Source of the DNA: Rhea pennata
Taxonomy: Eukaryota > Chordata > Aves > Rheiformes > Rheidae
Length of the DNA stretch: 64,000 nucleotides
NCBI RefSeq assembly: GCF_028389875.1
Contig: NC_084670.1
Coordinates: 37,289,333-37,353,332, forward strand
Direction: 5' to 3'
Part shown: positions 22,907-34,100 of the stretch, one piece after another
How positions within the stretch are numbered: the stretch's first letter is position 1
Layout: the number at the start of each line of letters is the position of its first letter
Position numbers and translations under genes: made by a program
The notes under the pieces: generated by a model
Told to the model about the DNA's origin: nothing
The model's input: only the letters and a program-made list of their open reading frames with translations
The model's database searches: none

Positions 22907-23171
22907 AAGGTATACAATAATCGAGATGAAAAGAGAAAAAGAGAAACACAGAATCGAAGGAAACTGCAGGCTTTTCTCCTGGCAGCTGTTCAGGGGAAGG
23001 AATTCCAAGGTAGGGGCAGGGGAAGCAGAAGAGGTAACAGAGGAGGAAGAGGTGGAAGGGGAGGGAGCCCAGGAGGAGGCCTCCCTAGACCCGCTTTGGG
23101 TCCAAATCAATGTGCAATTTGTAGACAGGATGGGCACTGGAAAAACGAACGTCCAAATCGAAGAAGGGTAA
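22907..23171 (+). pseudogene. ERV nucleocapsid remnant
   Basis: In frame with gag beyond its TAG. It is rich in Arg and Gly (RGG-like) and ends in one zinc knuckle. The knuckle reads C-x2-C-x4-H, but the fourth ligand (about 23148-23150) is Arg instead of Cys, so it should not bind zinc. Confidence 0.7.
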
Positions 23172-23229
23172 CAAAGCTACAGAGCCCAGCAAACACCGAC
23201 CTAATTATGTTAGAGGAGTCAAATACGGA

Positions 23230-23605
23230 ATGAAGTGGACCAGGGGAGAAAATTAGAGTTTCCTCAGCTGATCCCCTGGTTCCAGCAAAGCTGGGGAATG
23301 AAACTAGAGACTTTTTATTAGATAGTGGAGCCACTCATTCAGTGACAACTAGTTGTAAAGGACCCTTAAGTAAGACTACTACCACTATTGTTGGGGCTAC
23401 AGGAAGGAAAACTTTGAGGCCATTTTTGCAGCCAATGGAGTGTACGATTGGAGGTACTAATTTGACTCAGGAGTTTCTCTCTATGCCAGAGTGTCCCCTC
23501 CCTTTATTAGGACGGGATTTACTATGCAAACTGAATGCGCAGGTGACCTTTTCTGAGAGTTCTGTGCAGCTCCACATCCCTCCAGAATTGGCATGGAGAG
23601 CATAA
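23230..23605 (+). pseudogene. ERV protease remnant
   Basis: Contains the aspartic protease active-site box LLDSGATHS at about 23318-23344 and the flap/end motif LLGRDLL at about 23503-23523. An in-frame TAA lies at 23603-23605, before RT. The catalytic box is intact, but the upstream frame is interrupted (TGA at about 23232), so no gag-pol fusion can be made. Confidence 0.75.
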
Positions 23606-23614
23606 ATCTGCCTT

Positions 23615-24262
23615 TTGATGGGATCAGCTCCAGACGATAACAGTGCAAGTATTCCTTCAAGCGTATTGGATGCGGTGATTCCCTTGGTTTGGGCCTCAAC
23701 AAAGCCAGGTAAAGGAAAAAACGCGACTCCGGTCAAAATAGAGCTACAACCAGGAGCGAAGCCAGTTAGGGTGCATCAGTACCCTATCAAGCTAGAAGCA
23801 CGTAGAGGATTGGAACCCCTAATTAATGCCTTCTTGCAATACGTCCTGCTTAGAGAGTGTCAGTCTGAATTCAATTCACCAATCCTGCCGGTAAGGAAAC
23901 TGCATTCCCAAGAATATCGGCTGGTCCAGGACCTAAGGGCAGTGAACCACATAACAAAAGATATCCATTCAAGCGTGCCAAACCCATATACTCTTCTAGC
24001 CTCGGTGCCTGAGACTAACAATTGTTTTACAGTGCTAGATTTAAAAGATGCTTTTTTCTGTATTCCTATAGAAGAACAAAGCCAGACAGTTTTTGCCTTT
24101 GAATGTGAAAGTCCCACTACGAAGAGGAAGGAGCAGTTATGCTGGACGGTTCTTCCTCAAGGATTCAAGAACAGTCCTACCCTGTTTGGTGAGATCTTGG
24201 CCAGAGAACTAGCGCAATGGCAGGAAGGTAAGAAAAACGTCACTCTTACAGTATGTCGATGA
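23615..24262 (+). pseudogene. ERV reverse transcriptase remnant, N-terminal part
   Basis: Open for 215 codons. It has the fingers (RLVQDLRAVN), motif A (LDLKDAFFCIPI, with the first catalytic Asp) and motif B (LPQGFKNSPTLF). The frame is lost just before the YVDD catalytic box, which sits in another frame at about 24250-24261. Enzyme activity is therefore impossible from this reading frame. Confidence 0.85.
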
Positions 24263-24811
24263 CATTTTGATTGGAGCGGATTCAGAGCAAATGTGTCTAG
24301 AGGCGACAGTGAGTCTGTTAAATTTTGGGGGACTTGCCGGGTATCGTGTTTCAAAGAAAAAGGCTGAGACTGCAAAGAAGGAAGTCCAATATCTTGGTTT
24401 TAAAATATCAAAAGGACAACGTGCACTAGGAGCGGAAAGAAAAGAGGCCAAATTGCAGGACCCCGCACAAGAAGACAGCTGAGGGGATTCTTGGGAATGG
24501 CAGGATTTTGCTGTATATGGATCCCTAATTTTGGGCTGATAACTAAACCTTTATATGCAGCCCTAAAGGGTCCAGGAGAATGGTTAGAGTGGACCCTGGA
24601 ATGCCGTGCTAGTTTTGATGAAATAAAAAAAGAAACTGATGGAAGTTCCAGCATTGGGACTCCCAGGTATGGCTAAACCCTTTCAACTGTATGTGCCTGA
24701 GTGGCAGCAGGTGGCCTTGGGAGTAATGACCCAAATGCTTGGGAGCTGGAAAGACCAGTGGCATATTTTTCTAAGCAATTAGACGAAGTAAGTAAAGGAT
24801 GGCTGGCCTGC
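24246..24811 (+). pseudogene. ERV RT thumb to RNase H start, multiply frameshifted
   Basis: Begins with the YVDDILIG box in a new frame. It continues through QYLGFKIS and, after another shift, PLYAALKGP, then toward the RNase H start near 24680-24800, ending at the LTR junction (24811/24812). Integrase and env are deleted. Confidence 0.75.
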
Positions 24812-25023
24812 AATGAAATTGTAACCAATAGAAAGATTTGTATGAAGTACTCCCTGAAAAGTGTGTATAAATCAAGAATGAGAGGGGGAGAAGGTGTGCT
24901 AGCTTTGTGGATTTACCACCTAGCCCCCATCTCCATGCAGAAATGAAAGAAACAAATACCTCGACCCTGTGTGTCTATTGGTTGCTTGCACACCAGGTAA
25001 CAGAACCCAGATTTTGGGCAACA
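24812..25023 (+). repeat. 3' LTR, truncated at its 5' end
   Basis: 212 bases matching 21115-21326 with 7 differences. The junction with pol falls at an AATGAA present on the LTR side. U3 upstream of this is missing. Confidence 0.9.
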
Positions 25024-25854
25024 GGCCTAAAGGGCAAGTGATTGAATTAGAAGCCTTGAAGTAAAGTTGGGAAAAGTGTAAACATACAGTGATACGGAGT
25101 TTGGACGTTTATTTGGGGGAAAGATGAAAACTTTTCCAGGACTGCAAACACAGCAGCTTGAAAAATACCTCTGCTGTCTTATCCATATAGTACTTTTTGT
25201 GTCAGATAGTCCTTTTTTTGTCTTTTGGTACTGCAAGTCAGCCTAGAGGAAATTAATATCTAATGTCTAAGAGGGGAGATTCTGAGGGTCAAGCACAGAT
25301 CAAATTCAAATGACTTGCCTAAGTTGAGACAGCTGCTTCTGGGTGTTCAAAAGAACTTCAAACGAGTATTGTGGCCTTGTGGGGTTGAAGTGACTGATGT
25401 AAGTACTTCTTTACATTTATTCCTTTTCTTGAGCACCTAGAGAACACGTCACTGTTGAAACATGCTTTTTTGCTTAAATGCTCTTCCACATTTGGGGCTG
25501 CAGAAGGAGAAATTTTCAGTCATGTTTCAGGCTACCAGCATGATTCAGTTTTGCAGCGCTAAACTGAAGGACAGCTATCGTAAGGACAGCTATCACTTTG
25601 TCCTCCAGTTTGGGATGGAAATCGGATCTTGTATCTGTAAATATCATCAAGTTTTCTGCCCTTAGGATGCCAGTGCTTGGCTTTGCAGAGATAAAATCCA
25701 TGGCCTCTTCTTACAGAAATACACAGGGACAGGCTGTCCTCTCCCCCAGTCTCCTCTTTCCATTCTTTTTATTTTTCTGAGACTCCATAGGAAAGGAAGA
25801 AGCACAGGGAACACCACATACAGTTTTGCCACAGGTCTTTTAAGCACCTCCTTT
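25024..25854. other. Unassigned non-coding DNA
   Basis: No exon or repeat recognised. A purine-rich 'aagaggggagattctg' at about 25269 resembles a retroviral polypurine tract but has no LTR after it. 25560-25600 contains a short tandem phrase (two copies of 'aaggacagctatc'). Confidence 0.4.
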
Positions 25855-26215
25855 TCATAGAATCATAGAATCAGTAACGTTGGAAAGGACCTCTGGAGAT
25901 CATCTAGTCCAACCTCCCTGCTCAGCAGGCTCACCTAGAGCATGTTAGACAGGGTTGCATCCAGGCGGGTCTTGAATATCTCCAGAGAAGGAAACTCCAC
26001 AACCTCTCTGGGCAACCTGCTCCAGTGCTCTGTCACTCTCACAGGAAAGAAATTCCCCCTCATGTTCAAGCAGAACTTCCTGTGCTTCCATTTCTGCCCA
26101 TTGCCTCTTGTCCTGTCACATGGCACTACTGAAAAGAGTTTGTCGTCGTCCCCTTGATACCCTCCCATCAGGTACTTATACACATTGATGCGATCCCCCC
26201 TCAGTCTTCTGAGGG
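25855..26215 (-). mobile_element. CR1 retroposon, 3' end only
   Basis: 5'-truncated minus-strand CR1 starting with the canonical tail ('catagaatcatagaatcag'). It then covers the RT C-terminus ([13 protein letters not shown] and YKYLMGGYQGDDDKLFS on the minus strand), which is cleaner than in the 8.7 kb copy. Confidence 0.92.
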
Positions 26216-27424
26216 ACAGCCGTTGCTGGGACTGCCGTGGCGAGGCAGCGTGGCGGGAGCCAGCGTGGCAGGAGCAGCAGGGGGGAGCTGGCAGTGCCCG
26301 CAGGCTCCCTCCTGCCCTCCCTGCTGTGCTGCGGCCACCTGCCACCAGTGAGCGGGAAGACTTGTTCCCTGCCAGCCGAGCCGAGCTGACTTCCTTGGTG
26401 GCTGTGGAGGAAGCTCCAGCTGGTGGCTTGTGAGGAGCCTCCTTAAACGCAAAGGCAGCCCTCCTGGCTGCGCGTCCCTCCTGGGCTGGAGATGGAAACT
26501 CGGGCAGGGCAGGAGAGCAGGAGCACGAGGCTTGCGCGGGCCAGCCGGGAGCCCCTCAGCCTCCCTCAGTTCCTCCTCAGCCGCTGTCCCGAGACGTGAA
26601 GCACCCCCAGGCCCCCAGCCCAGGCACAGGTGCTGCTGCAGAGTGTGAGGGAGTGAGGGGCTGGGCAGCGCGGGTGGCTGGCTGCCTCTGAGGAGGGACC
26701 CCGAGCAGCAACAACTGCCCCCGGTCCGTTATACCCCTGCAGTCTGCGTTCCCCGCCCCTCGCACCACAGTCCGGACCAGTCGTGGTGTCCAGGTCTGGG
26801 GGCTCCCCGCTCCCCACTGGGTCCCTTCGCTGTCTCCAGGCGGGCTGTCTCTTCCCTCCCCTTTCAGGCACAAACCGGCTCTGGGCCCTCTTCTCCTTCG
26901 CTGGAGGAAAGCCCGTCACAGCATCCTGAGCGCCGGCTGCGGCTCCAGCACGTGGACCGGTGCTGCCGGGCGATGGCTCTGGAGAGCCCCTGCTGCACCT
27001 TCCTTCGCGCTGCGTGAGGGCTGCGCGTGGGGCTGCCCCGGAGGGCTCCGAGCGTGCGGAGGGTAAAGAAAGGCAAAAGGGAGGCACTGGGTGGGAGGGC
27101 ACAAACCCTGCCCTCTGGGGCAAGAGGGGAGCTCCAAAACACCGAGTGGAGCTCAAAAAGCCAAGCAGAGGATCTGGGGGGCACAAACACAGGGAAGGAG
27201 GGATCGTGGGTGGGCACCTAGCCAAAGCCGGGGTGGGGGGGGTGCCCCCCATTTGGGGGTGCCCTCAGGATGCCATCCTGGGTCTGTTTGCTCAGAGCTG
27301 TGCCCTGGGCACCGACTCCGGCCTGCTTGGTGGTGAGGCAGTGCAAAATAAACACTGAAACGGCCCCAAAAGGGTAAATGCCAGGAGGTTTCCACAGAGG
27401 GGAGAAAGGGAGAGCCCAGAATGT
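26216..27424. other. GC-rich DNA without a supported gene
   Basis: High GC with scattered CpG. Long open frames on both strands (for example 228 codons at 26566-27252, minus) lack splice structure or family motifs. AATAAA occurs at about 27348. It could be an eroded CpG island or upstream non-coding exon region of the MROH gene. Confidence 0.4.
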
Positions 27425-27540
27425 GTCAATGCTGCTAATAATACTACAATTTCCGTATCTTGTTAAATTTCTAATAATTTGACTTTCCCAGTAGATTTCT
27501 GTCTGAGGAGTATTTAGATCATGTGAGTAATCTTACAATC
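27425..27540. repeat. AT-rich block also present downstream of the MROH gene
   Basis: Resembles 37015-37119 in the same orientation, about 70 percent by eye (shared 'aatactaMaat', 'tttctaWtaattt'). The two copies bracket the MROH gene. Confidence 0.4.
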
Positions 27541-27759
27541 CTAGTTAACATTTCATGCTACCAACACTCACTTCTGCTGCTTCTTTTTATTAACTTTTGT
27601 TGCTCTTACTTTACGGTGTATCGTAAAGTTCCCAAATATTTCTTATGTATTCCCAGAACTGGCAGTTCTCGTTATTTCCACGCCGTTCTGCTAACATTTG
27701 CTTTAGTATTTCTTCCTCCAAAGCACTGCCACCGGTTTGTGTTCCGCGAGGATCCTGAT

Positions 27760-28170
27760 TATCGGTATTTCCACGCGTTTCCCTCCCCATGCGGCTACTT
27801 CCACTGCGGTTGCGGGTGTCCCGGGACGAGGGACCCGGCTCCGGCGCCCCCTCCCCGTGGGAACGTGCCCTGCCCCAGGGTGACAACGGGGCCCTTTGCG
27901 ACCACCACCCCCCTCCTATGACGCCCGTGCGCGGCCGCCGCCCCACAGTGTCCGGGAAGGCGGTGAAGGGAGTGGACGGGAGCGCGCGGAGGAACCCCCC
28001 CCCGAGCGTGCCCAAGCCTTTCCATGCGAGCCCCCCGGCAGTCTCTTGTGGCCGAGGTGTTTCCCTGAGGTCTCCTTGTGCTCGGTAGATCTGGGTAAGC
28101 GGGACGGGGCTGCCGGGGTGCCTTTGGCGGCTGGCACAGAGACCCTCACGCCTTGCCTCTGTCCCGCAGG
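27760..28170 (+). promoter_or_regulatory. Probable CpG-rich promoter and 5' UTR of the MROH gene
   Basis: GC- and CpG-rich DNA immediately upstream of the first coding exon. A good donor (GTAAGC at about 28097) suggests a non-coding first exon ending near 28096. The acceptor CAG at 28167-28169 comes two bases before the ATG. No clear TATA box is seen. Confidence 0.5.
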
Positions 28171-31100
28171 ATGGCGGAGAGACGCCCCCCCAGCTGCCCC
28201 AGGGTGGCCTGGGCAGATGAGGAGGAGGTGGAGGAGGAGGAGGAGGGCAGGCTGTCTCCAGCCCCTGCGGAGAGCAGCTGTCGGGTGCTGCCCTACAGCC
28301 TGTGCATGCTCGATCTCCTGCGGATCAGTGAGTGACCCGGCAGGCCGAGGGGCTGCTGGCTGCGGCACGGTGAGCCGGCACGGGTGGCTGGGCCGAGGCC
28401 TCAGCTCTTCCCTCTGACCCGCCCGGCAGCCCCTGCAGCTCCACCGCCTCTCTTTCTGCCTCAGGTCCCAGCACGCCCAGAGAGGTGGCAGAAGCCCTGG
28501 GCTGCATGCACACCTATTTTGAAAGCAGAAGGAAGGTAACCATGGTCGTTTCTGTTGGGCTGGTGCCAGCGACTCCTGGGGGGTTCCCGGGCCTGCATGT
28601 CACGGTGGGTGCCGCTGCGCCTGCTCAGTGCTCAGAAGCCCCCAGAGGGGTGCCGGCTGCACAGAGATGCTCCCTTGCAGGCATGCCGCACACCAGTGCA
28701 GGCCCCACGGTGCCCTGGGGCTGCCGGTCATTCCTCTGCGCCTCTCAGGCCCTCTGCTCTGTCTCTCTTCTCCTTGTCAGGAAGCAGCTCAGAAGCTGCA
28801 GTTTCTGTCTGCCATCCATACCCTCTGCAAGGCTTCTCGCAGAGATTTCTCCATGTGGCAGTCCCTTCACTTCTGCAGAGCCGAGCTGACAGAGCATCTC
28901 ACGGTGAGGGGACGCCCTGCAGGCCTGGGGACGAGGGCATGCCGGTGGGGCACTGTCGTGCCAGTAAGGACAGGCCGGGGGGAGACCTTCCCACCGCAAG
29001 TCTCCAGGAGCCCCTGAGAAGCCCTGCGAGCAGGGCCCTGTTTGATGAGGGGGCGGCTGTGCTGGGGGCACCTGGGCTCCGCCAGCTCTGCAGGCTCCTT
29101 GCTGGGCGCTGGTAGTTCCTGTGCCCCATCACAGCTGTGCTCTCCAGGCGCTGCTCTGTGAAGAGTCCATTAAACACCTGGACAATGCAGTGAGGCAGCA
29201 AGTGATGCTCACCGTTGTTGCCATGAGGTACCCAAGTGCCCCAGCCCCTGGCTTGGCCAAGGCCTCCCTGCCGGACAGCCCCCGCGGCAGCTCTCCGAGC
29301 CGCCCTGTCCTGGGGGAGTCCGTCAGTGCCACGTGCTGGGCGTCCGCTCCTGGATCCTGCCTTGGGCCCGAGGGTGGGGTAGACGGGAGGGCAGATGAAG
29401 CCCTGGAGCCCTAGTTCCTGGCGTCTCCGGATGTTCCCCCCAAGTGGGGGTGAGGCAGGAGACGCGGAGGGCATCGGGCCCCACCTGCCAGCACTGTCTT
29501 TGGTGCCTGGGTCTGTGTCCTGGGTGGGCGGGGGGAAGAGGGGGTGGAGGAGGAGGTGCCTCCAGGCAGGCTCCCCTACCTTGTGTGGGGTCTCCCATCT
29601 CTGAAGTTTGTAGGTACCTCCGTCAGCACCAGGATCTGAGAGGTGCCTTTCTCTCCTTGCAGTGAAGCGAAGCTTCATGTGAGGGGCGAAGTGCAGAAAA
29701 GGCTTCTGCACGCCTGCTTCTCCAGTGTATTCCAGCTTCCTCCAGAAGAGGACATGGCAAACCTGGATGCTTCCCTCTACTCCAAGGTACGTGCCAGCTG
29801 AGCTCTGGGCAGCCTGGCAGGCCCTCTGTGCTTGGTGCTGGCTGCCCTGTGCTAGCAGGGGCAGGAAGTGGCACCGCCCTCTGTCCTCCTTGCAGACCAT
29901 GGATGCTATGGATAACATGCTGCAGTTGCTGGTCCTCAGACATCCCACATCCGGCCTCCAGGGGATGCAGCACATCCTGCAGATCTCACTTTTGCTCGGA
30001 GTGGCTGGGGCTCCCTGGGATGAGGGCAATGGGAGGGGAAAGCCTTGCGCACTGCCTCTGCAGGCCAGGGCTCCCACCAAAGCTTGCCTCACGCCAAAGC
30101 AAGGGCAGGAGGTGGACCCTCCTGATGAGGCCCCACACAGCTGGCAGCCCCTAGGTTGCAGGGCAGAGCAGCAGCTTTCCTCTTCCAGGTCCTGCTGCCG
30201 TTCACAGACTCCCAGCAGGCAGCTACTCGGAAGAGGGCAGTGGCGCGGATTGCTGGGCTTGCCGACTTCCTCGTCAACTGCTTGTCCTTGCTGAAGGTAA
30301 GGAGCCTGTGGTCCAGGCAGCTTCCGGACACCCCGTCAGCCCTTTCTGGTGGCTGGCAGCCCCCTGTAGTTCTAGTCATCACTGCCCTGGGCTGCTGCCC
30401 AGCTGCGGTGGGAGCCAGGGCTGCAGGGCCCTCTAAAGCTCTGGCTCCCTTGGCCTCCAGCCCTGGGTGGGCTCTGGCTGCCAGGCTTTGGTGCCGACTG
30501 GTGGCCCGCAGCCCTGGTGCCAGTGCTGCCTCCCTCCCCCAGAACCGAGCCGGCTCCCGCTCGGCAAGAAGCAAGGACAGCAGCGCGGCCAGCCATGGAA
30601 ACCTGCATCTCTCCATCACGGGGAAGCTGGTGGGATGTCTTGCCTTGTGCTGCGCTTACAAGGACGAGGGGACCAGTCGCGGAGCAGCCGATGCCCTGCG
30701 TCACTTGCACAAATTCCTGCTGCAGCAAAGAAGTAAGAGCCTCTGCACTGGCCTCGGTCCTCCCCCATACAGACACCCAGGCAAGGCCAGACAAGCCACA
30801 GCACTGCCTCAGCGCCACTCTGCTCAGCGAGAGAAAGGAGCAGAACACGCCCCTGTCGCTGGCGCAGGCAGCAAGCGTGCTGCGTCGAGCCTGGGACCCA
30901 CAGAGCCCGGGCTTAGTGGAGTGGGTGCCTGAGCAGCAGGACATGGCTGCTGAGCTACGCATCTGCTTCCCCAGGCAGGGAGGGGACATGCATGCATGCA
31001 GTTCCAAAGATTCCTCCCGCATGCTGTCAGTGCGCCATCTCCACCTCGCTGCCCTTCCCGCTGACTGCCCTGTGTTTCCCCTCCTGCACAGGCAGGGAAG

Positions 31101-34100
31101 TGACCCAGGACAGCCCCGAGCATCTGGAGCTGCAGAGGGACTGGGAAGCAGCCAACGCCTTCTGGGTTCCACGGTCCATCAGTGCTGTGGAAATTGCCGT
31201 GGTAAGGCGTGCCTCCCCTGGGGGCCTGGTGGCCGTGGGGTCGGCATGAGGCTTGCATGAGCAGAAGGGCCCTGAAGCAGTGGGGCTAAGGGGGGCTTGC
31301 GGTCACCGGGGAGAGGGCTTGTACTGTCCCTGCACAGGGGCTAAGAGAAGGCTTCCCCCCTGGCTGCCAGCAAGCTCTGGTTCCCCTCCGCATCAGCGCA
31401 CAGGGGCCCTGACCTCCTCCTCAGTGCTGCCACCCAGCTCCGTGTGACCTCTCTATCATCTTCCCTCTGCTCCTTTCTCCCACAGATATTTAAGAAATTT
31501 CTCCAGCCCTCTGAGAGGGCAGATGTCATTGTCGTGGCCATCCAGGGCATGACAACGTCCAGCACCTATGAGACACAGGCAGCCGCTCTCATGCTGGACG
31601 TGCTCATGCCAGACGATGCCTCCCAGCTGGAGCACGTAAGTAGGCTGCGACAGGGGTGTGCAGGGCTGGAGCCCTCCCGGGGCCTTCTCGACCCTCTGAA
31701 TCCAGGTGCGCCAGGCACCCGGCACCCTCTAAGGCTAAGCAGAGGGCGGCACAAAGAGAAGAAAACTCAGTGGGAGCTGGGGAAATGGCTGTGCTCCGGC
31801 AGCAGCCCCACTCTCAGACGTGCTGCCTCCAGGTGCCAGGCATCGTGAGCTGCATCTGCACCAGCCTGATGGCCATCAGAGATGTGTCTGCCCAGCAGAG
31901 CCTACACAAGGCCCTTGTACAGCTCACTTGCATGTACACCCGTGAGATGGTCAAGAGCCTCTTGTGCCACTCACCATCGTGCAACAAGTAAGCGGCTCAG
32001 CTGCCTCTAGGGCTTGGGGGCCACCAGCCTTCAGAGCTTGTGCTGTGTGGGCGGAACGGTGCAAAGACCCTTGGGCTGCCAGACCCCAGACGATGGGGGC
32101 CTGGGGTCGCCCAGCTCAGAGCGCTGCACCTGAGGCACCTTGCTGACAGAGTGCTCTGGGTCTGCAGCCCTGCCGTAGTGATGTGGAGACTGATGGTCTC
32201 TGAGCCCACGCCTGCGGACAAGGTGCTGCGGGAACTCCTCAGCGTGGTGGAGGACTGGCCCCTGCACAAGACACTCGCCTCCAGCCAGGACAAAACAATC
32301 CTGCTTTCCTTGGCGGTGAGTTTGTGGACAAGGGCTCGCTCAGCCCCAGGACTGCATTGGCTTGTCTGGGTGAGAGGCAGGGCCCCTTTGTCCTTCCCCA
32401 CGTGCCCCCAGGCCAGGACATCTGCCGGGACACACACACACAGCCCCTCAGGACCGCAGCTGGCAGGGTTGTGCCCAGTGCCAGGCCACTGCAGTGCCAG
32501 CACGCCGGCATGCTGAGTACTGCTTGGGGCTCTGTGAGTACCAAGACGGAGCCTGTGGGAGCAGCCCTGTGTCCTCTCCCACCTTTGCACCTCCTTATCT
32601 TGTTTAGAAGGCTGGAAAGTTGGGTTAGGGGCAGGGGTAGAGGGCAGAGCAGGGCCAACACACAGCTCGGGCAGGCTCCGAGGGCTGGGAAAGGGAAGCC
32701 AGAGGCAGGTGCCAGATGCCTGAGACCCACCCAGGGGGAGGATTGTGGCAGCCCAGGCAGGTTTGTCACGGGCATGCCACAAACTGAGCCCGGAGTGCTT
32801 GCGTGACTTAGCTCTGGCCAGGCAGCCAAGCTGGCTGCTCCACCTGTATGCTCTGTGGCCTGGGGCAGCGCCTGAGCCTCAGCCGCCCAGGCTTGGGCCA
32901 GGTAACGGGGGAGGTCTCAGCAGGGAGAGCTGTTGCTGGATGTTTTCTGCAGGCAATCAGGGCACTCCATGAGCTCATCGAAGAGCCCACATGCCCCCAG
33001 AAGTGGAAGCGGTATTTCCACGGCTCTTCTTGGTGCTGCTCTTTGGGGTCTCCTTCAGCACAGACCTGACGCCACAGGAGGTCGATACCTTCCTGAAGGA
33101 GTGGCGACAGGAGCAGTTCCTTACCATCGGCCCCATCAGGTGCTCCACCCCAGTCCCAAAGCTGGAAGGGAATGTCTCAAATGGGGCAGTGCAATGCCCG
33201 TGGAGGTTTACGTGGCTTGCTCAGGACCAAAGGTGCCTTCTTCTGCCTGCCAGAGAGATGAGGAAGCGCCCAGGAGCCTTGTGTTTCTGCCTCTTCCACC
33301 TGCTGGCACCGCTGCTCGGCAGAAAGAAGCCCTTCAGGCACTTCCCCAGGACAGCTTCCCTTGAAGAGGTAAGCCTGATGGCAAGCAGCACCTCGCAGAG
33401 GCGCCTCTAAGCACTGTCTTGTGCATAGAGGCTGAGCTGTCTTGCACCTCGAGCTGGAAGAGGGGAGCAGGCCGTGTGGTGTGCCTTGAGGCGAAGCGTA
33501 AGGAGGCGTGCAGGGGAGCACCCGGCACCCCTGCTGCCTCTGGTCTGGGCTGTGCCTGCACCTGGTGCCCTTGCCCCAGGCTGATGGTTGGAGGCAGCGC
33601 TACATGATGCGGGCTGTGCTGCCAGCAACTCTGTGTTACGTGTGTTTCGTTACGTGTGTTTCAGCTGCTGCTCGGCATGGACCTGAGGGGAGAGGAGGAC
33701 CTCTTCCTCAAGGGTCTTCCAAGGCAGTGCCTGATGGAGCGTGGGCTAGTACTCAGAAGCCTCATGATGCTCTCCGAGAGACCTGAGATGGTGAGCAGGG
33801 GTCAGCCGGGTGAAGCGGGGTTTGGGCAGGGGCTGCTGAGTCCTACAGTAGCTTGGACTGTACCGGGGAGCGGGAGCTCTGGTAGCTGCTCCTGGCTGCT
33901 AGCTAATAAGCAGAGTGTTTCTTCCGGCCTGGTCTTCACTGCTTCACAAGAGAGAGAGGTGTGTTTCTTGCAGGCAAGAAAAGTGCAGTTGCTGCTCCCA
34001 GACATCCTCCGTCGGGTGCGGGATGTGGACGGGGCTGTCGGCACGAAGGTCCTGATGGTGCTGAGCAACGTGCTCCGTTTCATGGACAAGCGGATGGCCG

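Larger units (their letters stand above)
20779..25023 (+). mobile_element. Deleted endogenous retrovirus, plus strand
   Basis: Full 5' LTR (20779-21326), leader, gag, protease and most of RT, then an abrupt join to the last 212 bases of a 3' LTR (24812-25023). The rest of pol, all of env and the first 336 bases of the 3' LTR are gone. The gag, CA and RT motifs are gammaretrovirus-like (ERV1). The LTR copies differ at 7 of 212 positions by direct comparison, indicating a fairly young insertion. The bases flanking the two ends do not form a target duplication. Confidence 0.88.

Noticed and set aside
26566..27252. 228-codon minus-strand ORF in GC-rich DNA
   Set aside because: No start context, splice structure or similarity that I can recognise; composition-driven.
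28899..30092. 397-codon minus-strand ORF across the MROH gene
   Set aside because: Antisense shadow of well-supported MROH exons and GC-rich introns.
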